Of a stretch of 64,000 bases of DNA, positions 31,846-44,594 are shown piece after piece. Source of the DNA: Nymphaea colorata. Its lineage: Eukaryota > Streptophyta > Magnoliopsida > Nymphaeales > Nymphaeaceae. The translations under genes and the position numbers were made by a program. Numbering within the stretch: position 1 is the first letter of the stretch; the number at the start of each line of letters is the position of its first letter. Location: contig NC_045144.1 in NCBI RefSeq assembly GCF_008831285.2, positions 11,447,672 through 11,511,671 on the forward strand, read 5' to 3'. The notes under the pieces were generated by a model that was given only the letters and a program-made list of their open reading frames with translations, was not told the DNA's origin and ran no database searches.

Positions 31846-32820
31846 CTAGAATATATATAATTAATAAATAATACAGCACAACAGAAACTTAAATGCAACA
31901 ACACATGCCAACTAGAAAGAATGCATGCATAATACTCTAGGGAGACCAAAAGCATGGCCAATAGACAAGCCATTGCTAAGTAGGGTCATGTTGGTCCATT
32001 CATTGGAACATTCAAGCTTGACAACAACCTCATCTACAGAGCTGTAATTTGGCCCCCAGTGCCTACAAAGAGTTGGATGAACTTCACATACATCCAAAAT
32101 GTATCATGATTTATGATTAGGTAAAACAAGACATTTGACAATCATAACCTACAATAAAAACTTGATTTTGAAGTACAAGATCAAACTCTCGTACAACATG
32201 AATCGGCTTTTCCAAAACCACTGTACATCCACAAGAACACAGATGAGTTGGGCTTTAAACTTCGACATCAGCTGCTTGAATTAGAAAACACTGACAATGT
32301 AAAAAAAAAAAAAACTAATGATAGAAAAGTTAAAAGCTAATGACTCTTTCAAACCCTTTCCTAAGCAAACCTTAAAAGAGAAATCAACAAAAATACTGCC
32401 TATGGGAACATTTTATTATAAAGGAAACCTTTCAACGGTTTTCCACAGAGGAACCGACTAAGTAAACATTTTTAGTCCACAACCGATGAAAAAGAAAAAC
32501 GATGGAAAAGAAAAACCAAGAAACGGGTCGACCATGTCGAAGCACACGCCGAAGATTTTTTTTTTTCACATTTCCACATCCGATTCAATCTCGCTCGTCT
32601 CATCCGTTTTAATTACTTGTAATATTGAATGAGGACTCATCATTGTCATTTTTGAATATCAAGTGGTATTCCTTCTTGTTGCTTACAAATAGCAGCTGAC
32701 CCTTCGTTGTCGACAAGAAAGAGGAAGAGCGACCAACTTTCATCCTTGCAGAGAGGAGGAAAGTGGGGGAGAAGGATAGGAGAAAGGGGAGAGAAGGGAA
32801 CACGATCAGAGAAGTGAGTC
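31846..32820. other. Spacer between the flippase fragment and the AAA-ATPase start
   Basis: No flippase exons found. A frame at 31912-32097 (minus) has no recognised similarity. A GA-rich stretch just before 32821 (GGGGGAGAAGGATAGGAG) may be 5' untranslated sequence of the next gene. Confidence 0.45.
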
Positions 32821-33483
32821 ATGGTTTCCACCAGGCGCAGCTCTTCATCGGCGAAGCTTTCTACGCCATCGCCGGTGCCAAGCAGCAAGCATCTCAAGGT
32901 ATTCGGATGAAGCAAAGCTTTCCCAATTCTTGTTCGTTATTGTTTACCCATACTTGTGTTTGTTGTCTACTGAAACCCAACGTCTGGGTTCTGTGTTTTT
33001 CTTGGGGGGGTTGTTTTCCTTTGGGGTTTGAATTGGGGGAATCAGGCGGAGAACTTGCATCCGGAAGAGGTGCCCGTAGCACCCAGGGACGACGTGCTCA
33101 ACTCGAAAGAATTGGTGTCGTTGTCTTCACGATACCAGCTACCCTCTGATCCGGCGACCGGTACTGTGCAAGATCCGGCACCGGCTGAAACCCCAGCTTC
33201 CAATCTAGATGCCTTCCGTCGACAAACCGGTCGCGATGCCACCTCCTTCACCAGGTTTGTATCCCGAGTTCTGCGTGTGCCACTTGGGGAGAACGATGAT
33301 TGTGAAAACCTGCTTTCCTTAATCTTTTTCCGTTTTGCTTACCTTGGGCTTGTAGGTTCTTCACCGATGGAGGTGGAGAAATTGAAGACAGTGCCATCGA
33401 CATGGAATAATAGGTCGAAGAAAAGGACGCCTAATTTGGAATCGTTGACTGCATGGGGAAGACTTATATCACAGTATCCACAG
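32821..33483 (+). pseudogene. N-terminal exons of an FHA/AAA-type nuclear ATPase, truncated
   Basis: Exon 1 (32821-32898) starts MVSTRRSSSSAKLSTPSPVP, the signature start of a plant family of large AAA ATPases with an FHA domain. Exon 2 (33046-33254) gives a low-complexity acidic linker (AENLHPEEVPVAPRDD...). Exon 3 (33356-33483) gives KTVPSTWNNRSKKRTPNLES then LTAWGRLISQYPQ, the segment just before the FHA domain in the family. Exons 1 and 2 join in phase; exons 2 and 3 do not join in frame with the obvious GT/AG sites. No FHA or AAA domain exon is found in the following 7 kb, so I treat it as a truncated fragment; very long introns are the alternative. Confidence 0.65.
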
Positions 33484-35610
33484 GTATGTTCCCCGATCCA
33501 CTTCCTCATTGCTGATCGAGTACATTGTTTTGTTGATTCTCCTGACTTCGGCTGTAGGTCATGTATAGGGAGGTTTTTACTGCCGCAATTTGGTCAGATT
33601 TCGGTTGTAGGCATCGGCTGTGTCGGTTGCATGTTGTGCTGATTCATTAACTAACATGGACTTGAGGTCCCTTCCAGGGATTTCTGTGTTTATAAAGTAT
33701 GGTGCCTTGATTTGAATTATGCTGTCATGCTTGTCAAGATCGTTAGTCTTGTATGCTGTTGCTCTGGACGGGAAATTTGGAAGTCTATGTCTGTTTCAGG
33801 CGAAGCAGTTTCCTCAGTTATCAGCTTAATAATTTTTTTCTCTGTACTGGATTCAAGAGTTTGGGATTTGCCTTGTCGCTTGGTCCTATTTCACAGTGTA
33901 GAAGGTAAACTCTAGGATTATCATTTGTCGTCAGTGTATGAAAATGAGTTCTCTAAGTGGTGTAGCTTGGTTCAGGCCTTTCACATACCTCTCAAATAGG
34001 ACGCAAGTCAACATATCCTGCAAATGAACGGCAGCATAAGGTCATGGTAAGGAGTAGGTAGATGACAGAAATGAAGTCAATTCCATTATGCCTCCATGTA
34101 CGACGACATTGTGTTTGGATGTGTTTTGCTAATGCTGTATTAGTTTGTGGTCAAGAATATATTTTAAGTTCATTTATGGCATCTTTCTATGGTCAGCCAA
34201 TTATATAAACGGATGAGGGCAAGTGAATGATTAGAAACCAGTGTCAGAGACAGTCCGTTATAGTTAATCTAAGAATGTTATGGCTTAGTAGTGTACATCT
34301 TCCCAAACAATTTTGTTATTTATATGAGGTTAAGGACCTAAGGTACTTGAGTAGAAAAGAGCATCCTCATTAGCCTATTGTGTTGAAACCTAGCATGTCA
34401 GTGGAAGCCTGGCAACTGGATGCGACTTATTGTTGTGGTTGGTTCCAAGTATGTTGGAGAACGCTTTCAATGTGCGAATTCTGACCAGTTAGTTATTTCA
34501 TACATGGAAGCTCTCAAGGTAATTTATTGTTGTAAATTGCACAAGCTGTTGGGAGTTGAGACTTGAGAGTCTTGAGACAGTTCAATCACCTACAAAATTA
34601 GTATTGAGATGCACTAGTGGATAATGCATACAGTGTTTCCACATTAGTGGGAAGGTTTTAGGATTTTTGATGTATAATGGTATAAACTCCATTCCCTTGC
34701 TTTTATTGCATTATTTCATATTTAAGAAATCTTCAAGTGGCCTAGTGGCTGGCACTTCAAGTCTTCTAATTAGTGTTGGGCTTCTTGGTCCGTCTGGTAG
34801 ATATTTTCTCCCATATATCCAAAATGAAATTGCCCTTTTTGCTTCGCTTAAATTACCTTGATGCTTGAGATGTGATGTTATCCAGCATATTGGCACATAA
34901 CATTTTCTATTGCTGTTTGTTTTTTGTTTAAGGAGCCAACATGGTGACTCTGGTAGTTAAACAGAAATCTGAAGAAATGTAGAGAAAAGATAATCTCCAC
35001 TGAGTTAGTACTAAAATACTGATTATACATATTGTGGAAAATTGAAAGAGAAAACAGAAAAGAGAATCCCCTCTGATGGTCTGACATTGATTGAAACTCG
35101 GTCTGAGTCATCAAGTTGACCCGTTAAGTCATGAGTCGTAAATGGACGAGTCGAGTCCCGAGTCACTGAGTTTTAAAACATTGCGCGATATGTGTTTGTA
35201 TATGTATATATGTACAATAACAGCATGTGTTTATACATAATGGTATTTTATCTTTATTACGTTTGGCATTTTAATGTTGTGTTTCCATTCTTTTTGTTTT
35301 CTTTTGTTTTAGTTGACCAACTTTGAGTGATTCAAACCAACTAGTACAACTAGATTTTAGGGACTTGGCTAACTTTTGTGTGATATCATATTATGAAGGT
35401 GAGATTTGGAGACATTTGTCTGCAGGATTAGATTAAAGTTATTGCTCCTTTAAAAGCTAGGAAATCAATTATGCCTCAGTCTGTTTATTCCCTCCTCTTT
35501 ATGATGCTTCTACAGTGCGCATTTATTTTTGGGCTGTAGAAGTTGATTTAGAAATTAGAATTCCAGATTTATTACACACGGTGGAAGTATTAGTCAATTG
35601 TGTGTTTTCA
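33484..35610. other. Non-coding, no gene recognised
   Basis: AT-rich sequence after the last AAA-ATPase-like exon; it begins as intron (GTATGTTCCCC). No further exons or known repeats were identified. Confidence 0.45.
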
Positions 35611-35613
35611 GTC

Positions 35614-35785
35614 GACTTAATTTGCTATTTATTTTAAATGTGCATTTGTCAGTGTGAATTCAAATTTTATTTTAAAATTTTATACGAACCCTATTTTGAT
35701 TGTCAGGACCATGAAATTCATGGAAGTACAGAAAACTGAGATTAGGGCAAGAGCCTTTGGTGGAGTCATACGTGAGCTGGTGTAG
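35614..35785 (+). repeat. Dispersed repeat A, copy 1
   Basis: A block including TTAATTTGCTATTTATTTTA, GACCATGAAATTCATGGAAG and TTTGGTGGAGTCATACGTG recurs in inverted orientation at 44595-44775 with only a few differences over about 165 bp. No coding sense. Confidence 0.85.
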
Positions 35786-35839
35786 GCAGTACCCAAATTT
35801 TTTGACTGAACATCGCTTGAGTCACCGACCTGAGTTTGA

Positions 35840-35980
35840 TAGTGCCCATGTGGGCACTATGATGTGACTGGAACTGAGTCAGCTTTATCACAATATAATT
35901 TTTCACTAACTGGTATGGGTAAATATGGTGCACACCGACGAACCCTTAGCTCCGCTACTGCCCTTATTACAACATAGTCG
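35840..35980 (+). repeat. Dispersed repeat B, copy 1
   Basis: Shares GTGGGCACTATGATGTGAC, TCACAATATA and the ending CTTAGCTCC...CTGCCCTTATTACAACAT with 39065-39200 at roughly 75% similarity. The CTTAGCTCCGC end resembles hAT-like MITE termini. Confidence 0.65.
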
Positions 35981-36401
35981 CCTCACGAAATGTTACAATG
36001 TCAGCTGGTGTCTAGAAATTAGTGACATAGACAGTGGATTAGTTTATTTATTTAATTACCTATTTGACATTTCAATAAAGCGAGGGGCTCCCTCGGCAGT
36101 TTCCCAGCAAAAAATTACCTACTTGATATCACAAGCAGTGGCTGCCAGGTGGGCATGCAGACCAATTACATTATTATACTTGAACATATATGTTAGGTAC
36201 GGGAAAACTATATATGTTACACTTAGAACATGATAGCTCGATTGCAAGATAATCTAAGCAAGGTTATCATTCAAGTTTCAGTTTGAGTGAAAACTGAAAT
36301 CCGGCATCCGATAATGCCCATGCCCACGTGAGTAGAGCCAAATGTCCATCAACTGGCATAGTGCTTCCACCCTAGTTGCACTAGTATAGCACATCCGGAA
36401 T

Positions 36402-36457
36402 TGTGTGTGTGTGTGTGTGTATATATATATTATATATATATATATATGTATATATAA
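36402..36457. repeat. TG/TA compound microsatellite
   Basis: A (TG) run passes directly into TA dinucleotides. No coding role. Confidence 0.95.
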
Positions 36458-36459
36458 TT

Positions 36460-38550
36460 TTCAATGACATTGCTATCTCTTTTATAAGGACCGCGTTCTA
36501 GGTAACGTGAATAGCATTAAAATAGGAATGGGAAAGTTGGTCAATCAAACCAAGGCATCTTTCAGATGTGGTTTCATTAGCATATCAGTCTTCTATATGC
36601 TGATAGAACTGTAATATCAACGATGATAGAACTGTCATATCATGTAAAGTAATGGTTCCTATTCAACAGGGTGGTTCCTCTCTTTTTTGACATGTCTACC
36701 ACCGAAAGTGAAAATGTGGTGGAAGAAAGAAACAAAGAAACAGCACCATGGCATTTGAGTTCTCTTGCATGTATAGAGATAGAGAGAGAGACGGACAGAG
36801 AAAGAGATAGGTATTACATGTTTTATTCTTATTTTAAATAGTAGTCCACACTGGCGAGTGGGAGAGAGAGATGAGCTTATGGGCGCACCCAAGTAATTTT
36901 ATAGGAAATAAGTAATTTTATAGGAAATGAAACACGGATTAAACAATGTGCCAGCCTGTTAAGCCCAAAGAAAAAAGACACAAAAATACAATTGGCCTCA
37001 TAGATGGCTGATTTTTTGAAATTATTGGGTTGTACAAAAGGGTAGATTGATATGGTAGAAACTTTTGGTAAAATGGATTTAGGTTAAGGATTCATGACTT
37101 ACCCATTGAGTGACTTTGGCACTAGATATTTCCACAATGAGTACTACCACGTCCGGATTCAATAGATTTGTTGTTATTCTAGGCTTCCTTATCCTTTTAA
37201 GGGAAGGTTTATGGTAAAGAAAATCCAATGCCTTTTTGGTCCGTTTTTTGAAATTGTAAACAAAAGCAAGACCTAGAAACGAAATGTTTTCTCTTTCTTT
37301 GTCCATCCTTTCCTCACTTTTCTCCTTTCCCTTTCTGTTCTAGCCATCATCCAAGGCATTTGGATGATGAATTTTTGCCAACCAAACATTTTTCAAAAAT
37401 GTGGACTAGTGTGTGGGCCTCTTTAAAGTAGTTTTTTTGTGGGAAGGAGGCCACAAGGGTTCTACCCATCTGATGGAGGCGACTCATAAATATCAGTGCC
37501 ACCTTTAAAGGTGACCTCCCATAACACCTGTTGAGAGCAGCTAGCAGGAGTAGAGGCAGGTATAGGTTAAGTGTCGCTATACTGATGCATAATTTTTTTT
37601 GTACGTCAATATGGTTAATGATTAAAATAACTTTAATTCACATTAAAAAAAAATTGTAAAGACAAAATGGAAAGTAGAAAAAAGTAAAAAGACTAACGAG
37701 AATATTTTTAATAAATTACCAAAATATTCTTCTCTCCTTTGATGGACACAACACTTTCTATCGATAAGTATTGGTAATTACATAAATTTTAAAAACTTTT
37801 TATTTTTATGTTAATGTTTTTGAACAAATTTTCTCATTCTTTAAAAATTGAAAAATTTATACCTAGTGTCCTTTATCTAGAATTTTGTTCTTCTGTCTGG
37901 GCTCCTAACCTCCTATGCTGAAGATAATTGAATAAAGCAGTTAAGTGGGATTGCTGCTGGCTGCCCATAGATCTGATATGTAGACCAGCAAGCGTGAAAT
38001 ATTGCAGATAAAGCTTTCTCTTAGTGGCTTCACTCATTTACATGGAAGTCAAGGTTGGCGCCTGCTTGACTTTGTGCTTCATCACATCCTGCCAAGGTCG
38101 GCTTGTTCTTTCAACATCAACCACGAGTCAAAGCCGACCAACATGGGCCAGCTGCAATCATAAAGGCCGTGAAGGCTCAATTGTTGGTAAATGATTGCCA
38201 TGGGCCAGACCCGACTAGCATTCAGTTGACCATATTTTTTGTGTTAAGACTGAACCAATTAAAAAAATAACAGTCTATAGAGATCTTCCCTAGCATCAGG
38301 TGAGCAAGAGGGGTATTTCATACTACCGCTCAACAAGATGGCCGAAACCTTAGCCTTACCTCCATTTCCCTAGAGCCTATTCTGTATCAGGTGTCCCACG
38401 ATTGCTGGTTCATTCAAATTCAACAAAATCAGTTTCTATGATGGTAAATCCTAAAAAAAATGTACTTGTTTCAGCATCGGAAATAATTGTGCAAAGGTCT
38501 TCCCAGATAGAAAGCATACTAGAAGCATCAAACAAAGCAATGCTAGAGGG
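36460..38550. other. Non-coding, no gene recognised
   Basis: Low-complexity AT-rich sequence with short unrelated frames. Nothing could be supported. Confidence 0.45.
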
Positions 38551-38551
38551 A

Positions 38552-38710
38552 ATATATATATATGTGTGTGTGTGTGTTTGTGTATTGAAATCACAGCTGT
38601 TTCTATGCTCGGATGGTTATTTTGTGTTGTTAAAAACTGCCACAAAAGTTGTATTCCATCCTTGAAAACCATGGTCAAGCAATTGATCATTGCAAATGCA
38701 TCTTTTGCAA
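38552..38710 (+). repeat. Dispersed repeat C with TA/TG microsatellite, copy 1
   Basis: A TATATG/TG tract (38552-38578) is followed by TATTGAAATC and, about 90 bases on, by GGTCAAGCAATTGATCATTG and CAAATGCATCTTTTG. The same order with a deletion between the two parts occurs at 63373-63465. Confidence 0.6.
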
Positions 38711-39029
38711 TGGTTTTTATCAACACCAAGCAAAAAAATAACCATCCAGCCGTAGAGGTTTGTCTTAATTGGACACAAAGGCCAGTTCAAAGAGAAAAAA
38801 ATAGGCCAACTTTTATTTGAATCCCTTGAATATTCAGAAATGATCTCGCCAATCCATTGTTGATCACCCATTTTAATCGTTAAACATGTTTAAAGTATGA
38901 TGACATTCCTCTATTTTCCAGTCAACCTTCTAGAATAGATGGATCATATGAATATCCCATAAAAAAATTGATTTCTCATGACACAAATAAGCTCATGCTA
39001 CCCGCCAACTTGTGATCTCAACCCGTTTT

Positions 39030-39200
39030 TTAGTGGCGGAGCAAAGACTTTTTGGCTGGAGGGCACGTGAGTCACATCAAACGTGGGCACTATGATGTGA
39101 CAGCAAGTGGGTCCAGCATCATCACAATATACTTTTGACTGACTGGTATAGGCAATGGTGCACAGCAACCCACACTTAGCTTCAATACTTTCCCTCTTAC
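39030..39200 (+). mobile_element. Dispersed repeat B, copy 2 (MITE-like)
   Basis: Begins near TTAGTGGCGGAGCAAAGAC and ends near CTTAGCTTCAATACTTTCCC, which are loosely inverted, and matches 35840-35980 internally. Probably a decayed non-autonomous hAT-like element; no target duplication seen. Confidence 0.5.
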
Positions 39201-40052
39201 AGCATGTTCAACGCTTACTGTAGGTAACGTAAGGGATACTGTTCTAGATCAATTTGTGATTGCCCAAATTATAAAGAACAGCACACAAACAATAATATAT
39301 CGAAGCAAAAAAGAGCAGGAGAATGATGTCAAAAGATGACTACATGCTATTATAGATAGCCTGGCCCGAGAGAATGGCACGAACAAACAAACGGTCAACT
39401 GCTCTTTTAGGGGGCGTTTGATGGTTTGGAATTTTGATTTAAGAATGAAATGCAAGTCCAACTTCAACTCAAACATGAAACCTTTTACAGTCTTGAGAGT
39501 GGATAAACATCACTCAATGCAAGACTTTGATAACATAAAATATTGTTAGTAGCCATGTAACGCCAGCCAATTACTGATAATATATATATATATTCTGGCC
39601 ATATTCACATTCACCCACTTAATGGTTGAGAGAAAGATGAAGAAAAAAAAGTATAAACTAATACTAGATGACAAAAATACCCATTACTTTTTTTTTCTTT
39701 AGTTTTCTCTCGTCAATTCATTATAATGAATCAAATAGTCCTTATGAACAAGTAGAGTAACATTGAATAATCAGAGTCCCCATTTGTTTTTTTGCTATAT
39801 ATATAAAAATATAAAAGAGGCATATGATATGGCCAAAATGGACATAGCATACCTGCAAACCCTCACTGCATGAGCCTCTGCCCCATGAACTATCACCAGA
39901 TGAGAGCCCATAATATCATGGGGTGGAAAGACATTTGTATATATATATGTATAGAGAGAGATCGTGTGGGAGAAAGATTTTCCAATCACTTCAAGGTTCA
40001 CGGTTTAAGGAGGTCAATGGACAGGTTTTGGAGCAGGGACTACCATGTGTTA

Positions 40053-40246
40053 CAGGGACAGAGCCAAAAAAATTTCATGAGAAGGGCCGAATTAATGTTT
40101 CTAAATTTTGACTAAGGTCAAAATATGATTTTTCAAAAATTTTATATAGGACAAGTGAAATTTACTAAAATTTACATATAGATTTTTTTAAAAAAAAAAA
40201 TTGAGGTGGGCCAGGGCCATGCGAGCCTCCCTTGGCTCCAACCCTG
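40053..40246. mobile_element. hAT-like MITE
   Basis: Starts CAGGGACAGAGCCAA and ends TTGGCTCCAACCCTG, terminal inverted repeats with the CAGGG start of hAT elements. Length is 194 bp, with an AT-rich centre and no coding potential. Flanking 8-mers ATGTGTTA and ATGCCTAA agree at 5 of 8 positions, consistent with a decayed 8-bp duplication. Confidence 0.65.
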
Positions 40247-40569
40247 ATGCCTAAAAAAAATTTTCAAACACCACTAGGACAATCTCTTCTTCCAACGTAT
40301 TCAACAGTTATTGCGGTCACCTTAAGTAATACGTTAAAGTGTCTGCAGCCTTCCTTTTGTGTTTAAAAGTCTTCAAATATTTGTGATTGTTTTACCTAAG
40401 CTTAACAATTGAAAATGCTACCACTTTTCTCCATTGTGATGGTTACTGGTTACACAAAGGAATATGTAACTCATATCAGCCACATGTCTGTTGTTTTTTT
40501 CTTTTTTTGCATAATTTTCAAATCCAAATCCTTCCGTTCATCAGCGGCCACCATAACTATGACTTCTGT

Positions 40570-40577
40570 TATAAATA
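40570..40577 (+). promoter_or_regulatory. TATA box of aspartic protease 1
   Basis: TATAAATA about 45 bases before the ATG at 40621, in the same position relative to the coding start as TTTATAAATAC before the minus-strand paralogue. Context at the start codon is CACCATGGC, favourable for initiation. Confidence 0.65.
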
Positions 40578-40620
40578 CCAACACATTTATCCTTAGTACA
40601 GCAACCTTTTAGTCCTCACC

Positions 40621-41972
40621 ATGGCAGCGTTCTTCTCCCCCTTAGCATTCAGCCTCCTACTGCAGCTGCTCTTACTTGCAATACTTCCTAACCCTACCAC
40701 AATCTTCACTTCCAAACCTCTCGGCTTCTCTATAGACCTCATTCATCGAGACTCATCCCTGTCACCTCTCTATGACCCTTCATCCACTCTAGCTCAACGA
40801 GCTGAGCAGGCGAATCTGCGCTCCATGTTGTGCTCCCGCAGCATTGCTTCACGGTTTACCAATACCTCCAGCGTGATCTCCAGCCCCGTGATGGCTGGTC
40901 CCGGTGAGTTTCTCGTGAAGCTCTCGCTAGGTACCCTATCCAGCCTGTACTGGGCCATTATAGACACTGCTAGCAACCTCAAATGGGCAACATGCTGCCA
41001 TTGTGATAACTGCCCCGTCAAAACACTAATGTTTGATCCACTTCACTCGTCCACCTACAAGAACCAGAGATGCTCCACCCGCTTTTGCATGGAATTGCGG
41101 AACCATCGTTGCACTAGCGACCCACTTTGCTGGTTCTGATATTCCTTGGAGACAATTCCAAAGTAGAAGGGGTCCTAGCCTCCGAGACACTCTTGTTTGA
41201 CAATGGTGCCAACACCATCAAGCATGAAGGAATTGTCTTTGGTTGTGTTCATCATGAAGATAATCCTGAGTCTGCCCTGCGTAAAGTTCCTGGCCTTGTT
41301 GGCCTTGGCCGTGGTCCTCTCTCTCTTGTTAAACAGATTGGCTCTTCCATTGATGACAAATTTGCTTACTGTCTTCCTCCATATAGCAATGAAAACAATT
41401 CCACGGGACAGCTCAAATTCAGCGAAGACACAGAGTTTTCAGGCACACAAGAGGTTCAAGAGACGCCGATGGCATCAGATGGTGGTGAAGGCAGCTTTTA
41501 TGTGCTCATCCTGACAGACATAAGTGTTGGGAACAGCAGACTCAACATACAATTTGGTGGTGCACAGACGACTGCATTGTTGGGAGATGCTAGATCGATC
41601 ATCATAGACTCGGGTACCAGCCTGACTTTTCTTGCCAAAGATGTGTATGGTCAAGTGGCAAATGCAGTGGCTAATGTCATAAACCATGAACACTTCTATC
41701 CTCCTGAGCAAGATTTGCTGTGTTACCATGTAGAGGACAATGCTGATCCATATGAAGGGTTGCTGGAGATGACCTTTCATTTCACTAATGCAGACTGGAA
41801 GCTGCCACCTTCAAATATCCTTGGAATGTTTAGAAGTGGAATCACCTGCTTAGCCATTAAAGATGGAGAGATGCCCATCTTTGGGAATATTGCGCAGCAA
41901 AACATGCATGTCAAGTATGATCTGGGCAACAGAATGCTTTCTTTTGCACCAACTGAATGTACACAGGGTTAA
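40621..41972 (+). pseudogene. Nepenthesin-type aspartic protease 1 (CDR1-like), frame-shifted
   Basis: Family A1B pepsin-like proteases are secreted plant enzymes with two catalytic Asp residues. The sequence shows a hydrophobic signal peptide (AFSLLLQLLLLAIL), the pro-segment motif GFSIDLIHRDSSLSPLYDPS, a first active site reading IIDTASNLKW where DTGS is expected, the cysteine-rich nepenthesin insert (CCHCDNC), a flap region (GDNSKVEG), the second active site IIIDSGTSLTFL and the end NMHVKYDLGNRMLSFAPTEC. One base is missing near 41145, so the frame beginning at 40621 stops at 41139 and the rest continues in another frame from 41127. The Gly-to-Ala change in the first active site is a second likely defect. 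It is intronless and faces a paralogue at 46436-48325. Confidence 0.88.
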
Positions 41973-44140
41973 GGTCCAGCCATGAAAAAAGTCCAACATG
42001 TAGAAATGTATTGTTTATCGTACGAACAAAAGTTCTAGACTTTTGTCACATATAAGTAAGGGTTTTATTTGGTCATAATTATGTGTTTCTGGTTATTGCA
42101 CGTTCAACTCTCTCCCTCCCCCTCTTGTGGATCTAAAAGTTAGAATCTTAGAAATGACACATTTTGTATATCTTTCATTATCTTTTCCCCTAGTCTGACT
42201 ACATTTGATCATTTTGAAGTTTTTTTCTGTGTGAAACTGAAAAGTCTTATAATAATGCCATGTTAATTCTTTTCAAATACGAGGTTGATGTTTTATTTTA
42301 TTTGGCTTTAAAGGTGGTGTTGCAAGAAACAATAGAGGGCATCTTAGATTATCTTGAAAGGGAAGTGCGGATACCTATAAGCTAGTTTGGTGGTATTTGC
42401 TACACTTTTTTTACACACGAGTCCTGTAAGTGTGTCTTGTAAGTAATAGCTAAGTCAAAGAGAATATCGAGTGTTTTTAGTAGGTGCAGGCAGCTACAAA
42501 GCATTCTACATTTCAAGCATGCATTTTTACCATATCTTCTGCTCGTTTTGTTTTGGATATTCTTTTGTTGATTAAATTCTCTGGGTCTTTGAAAATGGGT
42601 GAAGTAGATTGTGGCTAACCTTTGTAATCTTATAACTCTCTCTAACGATCTATATTCAGCGATTCAATATGGTTTCAAATCTGATATTTGGTCTCTTCTC
42701 TCTCTCATCTTTTCCATGATGGCCAATTTTTTGTATGATAATTGTACTAATTTTTTTAGTATAAGTTTTGGATATGGTTTGCAAATTGCTTATATGAGAT
42801 GGCTGCACATCGTCCAGCATTCAAAGCTTTTGTAAGACCTACTTTCTTTGATCCATTCCACATACTTTGTATGCATGAATATATTTATTTGGAAATCAAT
42901 ACAATCTACTTATTTATTAAGAATTTTATGACTTTGTACTTTTTGATATGCCACCTTATACTGAACAACTTCAAGGCCTTCCTCCTGCAACACATGGGTA
43001 AGATGATTATTCAGTCTCATTACTATGGAGCACTGGTATAGATGTAAGAATTCCTCTTTGCTGATGTCCGTGCCCCAATTGCTGCTCATGGAGCGTCCAA
43101 GATCTTTTGGGCTTATAGCTTACCTTCTTGCTATTTTTAGTAACCTTACTTGGTCTACTTAATCCTTTCTCTCGATCTTATCTTGGTATATCTTCTATTA
43201 ATGCTGATTTTATTTCTAGAATGTGGTTACAGGTGGCCAATGCACTCAAAAAATAGAATGTATTGGTGAAATTATAAATATAATTCTTAAGACTGGTGGC
43301 ACACCTATCTGTTTGAGACATGGTGCATTTGCAAAGAGCTGCCACTCTTTAATGTAACAATATATATTCTCATGATTTGGTTTGTAAACTACTTTGCTTC
43401 TAATACCTTAGGACTGTAACAGTTTGAATTTCCGAATTTCCTCCTTTTCTTTGTAATTTCATCAGTATCAAGTCAATTTTAGTCGGAACTTGCATTTTGT
43501 CCCTTGGTGGCATGAAGCTGGTTTTGACTTAGTGGATCATGAGTTAATTTCTCTTCTAGAGAACATCTGAGTCATCCCATCAGATCTGAACTAGTTATGG
43601 TCCTATCAGGCACTGCAGATGTGGATGTGAGCAAGGAGCGGAGAGTTATTCAAGATCTAGACTCGATGGGCATGATTGATTGACAGAAGCTTGTCCTTTC
43701 TAATGTGCATGCTAGATTAGTTTCTTCCTCTTGTAGAAGCTTGTCCTATCGATTGAGGCTGGATAGTTTCTTTGTGCTGAAAACTGATCTATTCTTTGAT
43801 CTTGGATCTTGTAGGCAGAAGTTGATGTGGAAATCAAGAAGCTCCCGCCCAATATTGTTGAAGGAAACCCATGCTTGGATTACATCAAATACATCATTTT
43901 TCCATGGCTGGGAAGTTTGAAGTAGAATGGGAGGAATGGTGGAAACAAGTAAGTTTTAACGATTCTTTATTTTATAAATTTATTCTTCATTCAGACTTGA
44001 TAGGGATGTCTAATCTGAATCTGTCGTTATCCATGTTGATAATCTGTCTAATCAGACTTGGTGTGAAGGATTTTGATAATCCTTGTTTTGTTTACTGACA
44101 AATGCTTGGTGGGCCATTACAGATCCTTTGATGGCATTTT
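41973..44140. other. Intergenic, with possible exon-like scraps
   Basis: AT-rich. Two stretches read as protein without recognised identity: TLLGLLNPFSRSYLGISSIN (about 43145-43205) and EVDVEIKKLPPNIVEGNPCL (about 43817-43880). They lack convincing joining splice sites and are not assigned. Confidence 0.3.
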
Positions 44141-44143
44141 CAT

Positions 44144-44350
44144 ATGATCCGATCAGGTCGACTGAAAACTGGATTGGCCAGGTCATTCCTCAATATTCAA
44201 GGGATTCAAATAAAAGTCAAGAAGAATGAGGAGAGAAGGGTGGTGGAGGAGGAGAAACTGAACTTTAGCCACCAGCATTGTCATGGGATGTCGATGCTGC
44301 TTGAGTTTTCGACACTGACGGTCAAAGGCGAAGCTACCAATTGGTAACAT
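44144..44350 (+). repeat. Dispersed repeat D, single copy
   Basis: Contains GATCAGGTCGACTGAAAACT, then GAGGAGAAACTGAACTTTAG and CCACCAGCATTGTCATGGGA. The same ordered blocks occur at 56857-57180 (partly inverted around the gap) and inverted at 62390-62470. Unknown element family. Confidence 0.7.
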
Positions 44351-44594
44351 ATTTATTACATGATTAAGAAAAAACTTAGTACAATCAATTATCAGAAACT
44401 TCATTATTTTATCATCTAGCTAGTTCCACCTCCAACCATGGTTAGTGGCAGCTAGAGTTAGGAATGTTGGACTTAGAGGCACTAATTTAAAGAATCTCAT
44501 ACCTATAGGGTCACTGGTGCATATAAAGAAGCAAGTAGTTGAAAGCTTACGTAAAAAGGAAAATAAAGAAATTTGATAGGACCATTTGGGCAAC

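Noticed and set aside
31912-32097. Upstream flippase exon
   Set aside because: The translated residues do not match the expected region before LEHxLE in P4-ATPases.
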